NCBI GenBank assembly: GCA_030039825.1 | Contig: JASHUV010000198.1 | Location: forward strand, 1 to 7,699 | DNA: 7,699 bases | DNA from: Thermoplasmata archaeon | Lineage (GTDB): Archaea > Thermoplasmatota > Thermoplasmata > Lutacidiplasmatales > UBA184 | Reading direction: 5' to 3' | Shown: piece after piece, positions 4,804-7,699 of the stretch | Layout of the letters: each line of letters begins with the position of its first letter | Position numbering within the stretch: the first letter of the stretch is position 1 | Notes under the pieces: model-generated | Told to the model about the DNA's origin: nothing | The model's input: only the letters and a program-made list of their open reading frames with translations | Database searches by the model: none | Translations under genes and position numbers: made by a program

Positions 4804-7699
4804 CGGCCGGCGGCGCCGGGGGGGGCGGGGGAGCGCCCGCGGGGGCGGGCGGGGGCGGTGAGGAGGTCGCCGTGACGGAGGCGGGCGGAGAGGCGCCGGG
4901 ACCGGCGACCGGGGCGGGTCCGCGGGGGCGGCGGGAGCGGACGATGACGACCGCGAGCAGGAGGACGTCGACGAGCCCGAGAGCGGCGAGGAGGACCGTG
5001 AGGTCGAGGGCGCTCACCGGGGAGGCGCCGCCGGAGGAGGCGCCACCCGGGGCCGTCGGCGTCGCGATGGCGGGGAGGTTCGCGCCGACCTCGGCGAGGT
5101 CGAGCGCCTCGATCGGCTCCGAGGCGTTCCCGCCGGTCCGGGCGACATCGTAGAGCAGGAGGGCGCCCCCGTCCTGGACGACGCCGAACGCGACGATACC
5201 CGGCCGGCTCACGTTCGTGACGTTCCGCCACGACCCGCCGGTCCACTCCCATCCCTCGAGGCCGGAGCCGGTCGAGGCGAACAGGTAGCTCGAGGTCCCG
5301 TCGGCGATCGCCCGGACCGAGCTCACGCTCCCCGGGAGCGGCAGGGTGGCGAGCGTCGACCCCGTGGACGCGTTGACGATCACCGCCTCGGCGTTGACCG
5401 GCTCGCGGTAGAGCAACGCGAGATCGGCGGAGGAGCCGGTCTCGAAGGACTCGGCGAGCAGTCCCGATCCGGCGGGAGGCGTGACGGCGAGGGTGACCGC
5501 CTCCCCGCTCGAGAGAGCGACGAGAGAGTCGTTCCCGTCGAGCCCTTGGACGACGGCCCAGTTCGACGCTCCGCGGCTCGAGAGGACCTCGGAGAGCCCG
5601 GTGACGCTCGCGTTCGTGAGCGTCGCCCCGCTCCCGGCGTCGAACTGGACGAGGTGCTCGGGCGTCGTCGCGTCGAAGACGATGGAGTCCGTGACGAGGG
5701 CGACCACCCGGCCCTCGGCCCCGGTCGGGTCGACCACGTAGGACTCGGCGATCCCGCCCGTCGTGAAGTCCCGGACGGCGCCCCACGCCCCGGTGGCGGG
5801 GTCGTAGATCGCCCCATGGAGGGCGATCGTCGAGAGGCCGGTCGGTCCGCTCGCCCCCTCCTCGGCGGCGGGGAGGGCGTCCCAGACGACCTCGATCCGG
5901 CCGTCGGAAAGGGTGGTGGCCGCGGGCCGCGTGACGAGGAAGCCCGGATCGGTCGGGGAGGGGATCGCGGTCCACTCATCGGTGGACGGATCGAGCCGCC
6001 CGCCGGAGATCGTCAGCCCCTCGTCGACCGGGAGGCTCACGTTGTCGTCGGAGTAGAACAGGTAGGCGCCGTTCGCCCCCGCGGCCGCCGCGACCTCCGT
6101 CTCCGGGTAGATGTCCGAGATCGCGGCCCCGGAGCTCGCGGAGGCGTTCCACACGTTCGTGTCGTAGGCGCTGCTCCGGTAGTAGCGCGTGTTCAGGACC
6201 CACGTCACGTTCTGGGTCGTGCCGTTCATCGGCGTCGCGCTCGATCTCGCCGCGTCGGGCGGGGGGTCCCAGTGGTAGATCGTCCCGGGCCCGACGAGGT
6301 TGAACGAGCCGCTCCAGAACATGAACTGGGCGCCGACCTGGATGCTGCCGTTGACCCAGCCGCCCGCGACCTCGATCGTGGGGTCGAGCTCCATCGCGAG
6401 GGCGACCGACAACGTCCCGCCGAAGGAGACCGAGGCGATGCCGATGCCGAAATTGACGGCGGCCGTGAGGGGGAGGGTGAAGCTGCCGAGGATCTTCGCG
6501 AGCATCACCCCGACGTTGCCGATGAGCTCGGTCTGCGTGTTCTGCGTCGGGATGAGGATGAGGGAGAGGGCGACGGACGGGGCGACGGTGAGCTGGAGCG
6601 TGAAGCCGATGTTGATCGGGTCGCCGAACAGGTTGAACGAGAAGCCGTAGATCGGAACGCTCGCCATGAACGTTCCGGTGACGGTCAGCGTGACGGAGGC
6701 GCTTAACCAGTCGATCGTCTGGACGTTCGAGCCGTCGACGGCGAGGGCGAACGTGCCCTTCAGCGTGACCCCGGCGGAGATCGTCATCGAGAAGGGCCCG
6801 AGGGCGATCGACGGGGTGGTGAGCGTGAACCCGCCGGAGAGGGTGATGTTCCCCTTCGAGGTGACGCCGAAGGCGAGGGCGACGCTCGGGATCAGCGAGT
6901 ACTTCCCGCTGACCAGAGGGACGGGGATCGAGAAGTTGAACGTCTTCCCGATGTTCCAGTTGAACGAGTAGGAGAGCGAGTAGGTCTTGTTGTACGGGCC
7001 GGCGCCCGAGCTCGACATCGTGTACTTGACGGCGCCGGTGAGGCTCGCGTCGGCGAAGAGGTTCGAGAGCCAGCCGGGCGCCTGCACGTAGTCGAGCGCG
7101 TAGGTGGCGTTCAGCGTCCAGCCGGGGAACTGCGCCTCGACGCTGACCTCGGCGCCGGGCTCGAACAGCCCCATGTTGACCGGGGCGGAGTTCCAGTAGT
7201 CCGGCGAGGTCTCCTGGGTCACCGTCTGCGGGAAGCCGCCGAGGTCCATCGTGAGCGAGGTCGCCGATTGGTTCGCCACCTCGGCGTACGCCGTGAAGGT
7301 GTTCTCGAGGTCGAGGCCGGTGTAGAAGTACAGGACGTACTCGCTGTAGATGCGCAGCGCCTCCGGTGGGCTGACCGTGAACGTCCAGTTCGACGTCGCC
7401 CGGTCGGAGGTCTGGAGCGCGTCGTAGACCGTGACCTCCGCCCGGTAGACGTTGTAGCTCTTCGGGGTCGGCAGGCAGGTGAACTCGGCGTACCCGCTGT
7501 ACGGCGGGGTGTACGTCCCGCCCTCCAGGATCGAACAGTTCCCGGGCCCGCTCACCGTGTTCCCGTTCCTCAGGCCGGTGAGGGCGATCTCGTAGCGGAG
7601 GTCGGAGGAGCCGCCGTAGGCGTCGACGGTGAACGGGATCAGGAACTGCTCGGTGGTCGAGGTGTCGATCCCGCTCGGCCCGGTCAAGCGCGCGTGGAC
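4799..7699 (-). CDS. Large beta-rich surface protein with probable propeller region, membrane anchor and polyproline tail (5' partial)
   Basis: The frame is open to the window edge (first residues V-H-A-R-L-T-G-P), so the start and signal peptide are outside; the TTG at 7687 is an internal leucine. At least 966 residues are encoded. Numbering from that TTG, residues 1-106 and 108-220 look like Ig-like beta domains. The first holds the protein's only cysteines, C51 and C71. Residues about 245-470 are unusually hydrophobic alternating strands rich in Ser, Thr, Val and Gly. Residues about 495-850 have propeller-like blade endings: L-D-P-S-T-D-E-W, Y-D-P-A-T-G-A-W and W-E-W-T-G-G-S-W. A membrane helix (about 893-916) is followed by R-S-R-R-P-R and a 40-residue tail with P-P-P-P and P-P-P-P-P runs. 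About eighteen N-x-S/T sequons support an extracellular, glycosylated body. I do not recognise a named family and see no catalytic motif. It is the first of two coupled genes with the Kelch-PKD protein, suggesting a shared surface role. Confidence 0.85.
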   Translation of the reverse strand, partial: VHARLTGPSGIDTSTTEQFLIPFTVDAYGGSSDLRYEIALTGLRNGNTVSGPGNCSILEGGTYTPPYSGYAEFTCLPTPKSYNVYRAEVTVYDALQTSDRATSNWTFTVSPPEALRIYSEYVLYFYTGLDLENTFTAYAEVANQSATSLTMDLGGFPQTVTQETSPDYWNSAPVNMGLFEPGAEVSVEAQFPGWTLNATYALDYVQAPGWLSNLFADASLTGAVKYTMSSSGAGPYNKTYSLSYSFNWNIGKTFNFSIPVPLVSGKYSLIPSVALAFGVTSKGNITLSGGFTLTTPSIALGPFSMTISAGVTLKGTFALAVDGSNVQTIDWLSASVTLTVTGTFMASVPIYGFSFNLFGDPINIGFTLQLTVAPSVALSLILIPTQNTQTELIGNVGVMLAKILGSFTLPLTAAVNFGIGIASVSFGGTLSVALAMELDPTIEVAGGWVNGSIQVGAQFMFWSGSFNLVGPGTIYHWDPPPDAARSSATPMNGTTQNVTWVLNTRYYRSSAYDTNVWNASASSGAAISDIYPETEVAAAAGANGAYLFYSDDNVSLPVDEGLTISGGRLDPSTDEWTAIPSPTDPGFLVTRPAATTLSDGRIEVVWDALPAAEEGASGPTGLSTIALHGAIYDPATGAWGAVRDFTTGGIAESYVVDPTGAEGRVVALVTDSIVFDATTPEHLVQFDAGSGATLTNASVTGLSEVLSSRGASNWAVVQGLDGNDSLVALSSGEAVTLAVTPPAGSGLLAESFETGSSADLALLYREPVNAEAVIVNASTGSTLATLPLPGSVSSVRAIADGTSSYLFASTGSGLEGWEWTGGSWRNVTNVSRPGIVAFGVVQDGGALLLYDVARTGGNASEPIEALDLAEVGANLPAIATPTAPGGASSGGASPVSALDLTVLLAALGLVDVLLLAVVIVRSRRPRGPAPVAGPGASPPASVTATSSPPPPAPAGAPPPPPAPPAG

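Noticed and set aside
2724..5975. A 1,083-codon open frame on the minus strand overlapping the Kelch-PKD gene and half of the large beta gene
   Set aside because: Arg/Gly-rich low-complexity translation in a different frame from two genes with recognisable domains. It is a GC-driven shadow, not an overlapping gene.
5546..6706. A 386-codon plus-strand open frame opposite the large beta protein gene
   Set aside because: Same Arg/Gly/Asp-rich shadow composition, no signal peptide, domain or convincing ribosome site.

Overview
The window is very GC-rich (about 70%), and almost every base lies in genes for exported, membrane-anchored proteins. The best guess at the source is an archaeon, plausibly a high-GC member of the Thermoplasmatota. 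The supporting signs are extracellular PKD, Kelch and carboxypeptidase-regulatory-like beta domains ending in one C-terminal membrane helix with an Arg-rich stop, dense N-x-S/T sequons, Shine-Dalgarno-led genes, and a thioredoxin-CcdA fusion. This placement is inference from architecture. No rRNA, tRNA or ribosomal marker is present to confirm it, and a high-GC bacterium is not strictly excluded.

Plus strand, 1-2745: three genes run in the same direction with short gaps of 53 and 27 bases. First is the 3' end of a beta-sandwich surface protein with a membrane anchor. Second is a 334-residue surface protein with a signal peptide, an unassigned two-cysteine domain, a carboxypeptidase-regulatory-like domain, a membrane helix and a proline-rich tail. 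Third is a 444-residue fusion of an extracytoplasmic thioredoxin-like domain to a six-helix CcdA/DsbD-type electron carrier, with all redox cysteines intact. Together they look like a small operon for cell-surface proteins and extracytoplasmic thiol reduction.

Minus strand, 7699-2792: two tightly coupled genes converge on the first group. The upstream gene, cut by the window edge, encodes a protein of more than 966 residues. It has Ig-like beta domains, a long hydrophobic beta-rich stretch, a probable beta-propeller, a membrane helix and a polyproline tail. Six bases after its stop begins a 666-residue protein with six Kelch repeats, three PKD domains and a membrane anchor. Both are probably glycosylated surface proteins for adhesion, binding or cell-envelope structure; no enzymatic activity is evident.

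The convergent gene ends are separated by only 46 bases and carry a perfect 16-bp palindrome. I found no RNA genes, mobile elements, CRISPR arrays, or AT-rich archaeal promoter boxes, and no gene-free stretch longer than about 60 bases. Nothing in the window is clearly a new defence or mobile system. The most interesting lead is the thiol-redox module beside exported proteins that each carry exactly two cysteines.
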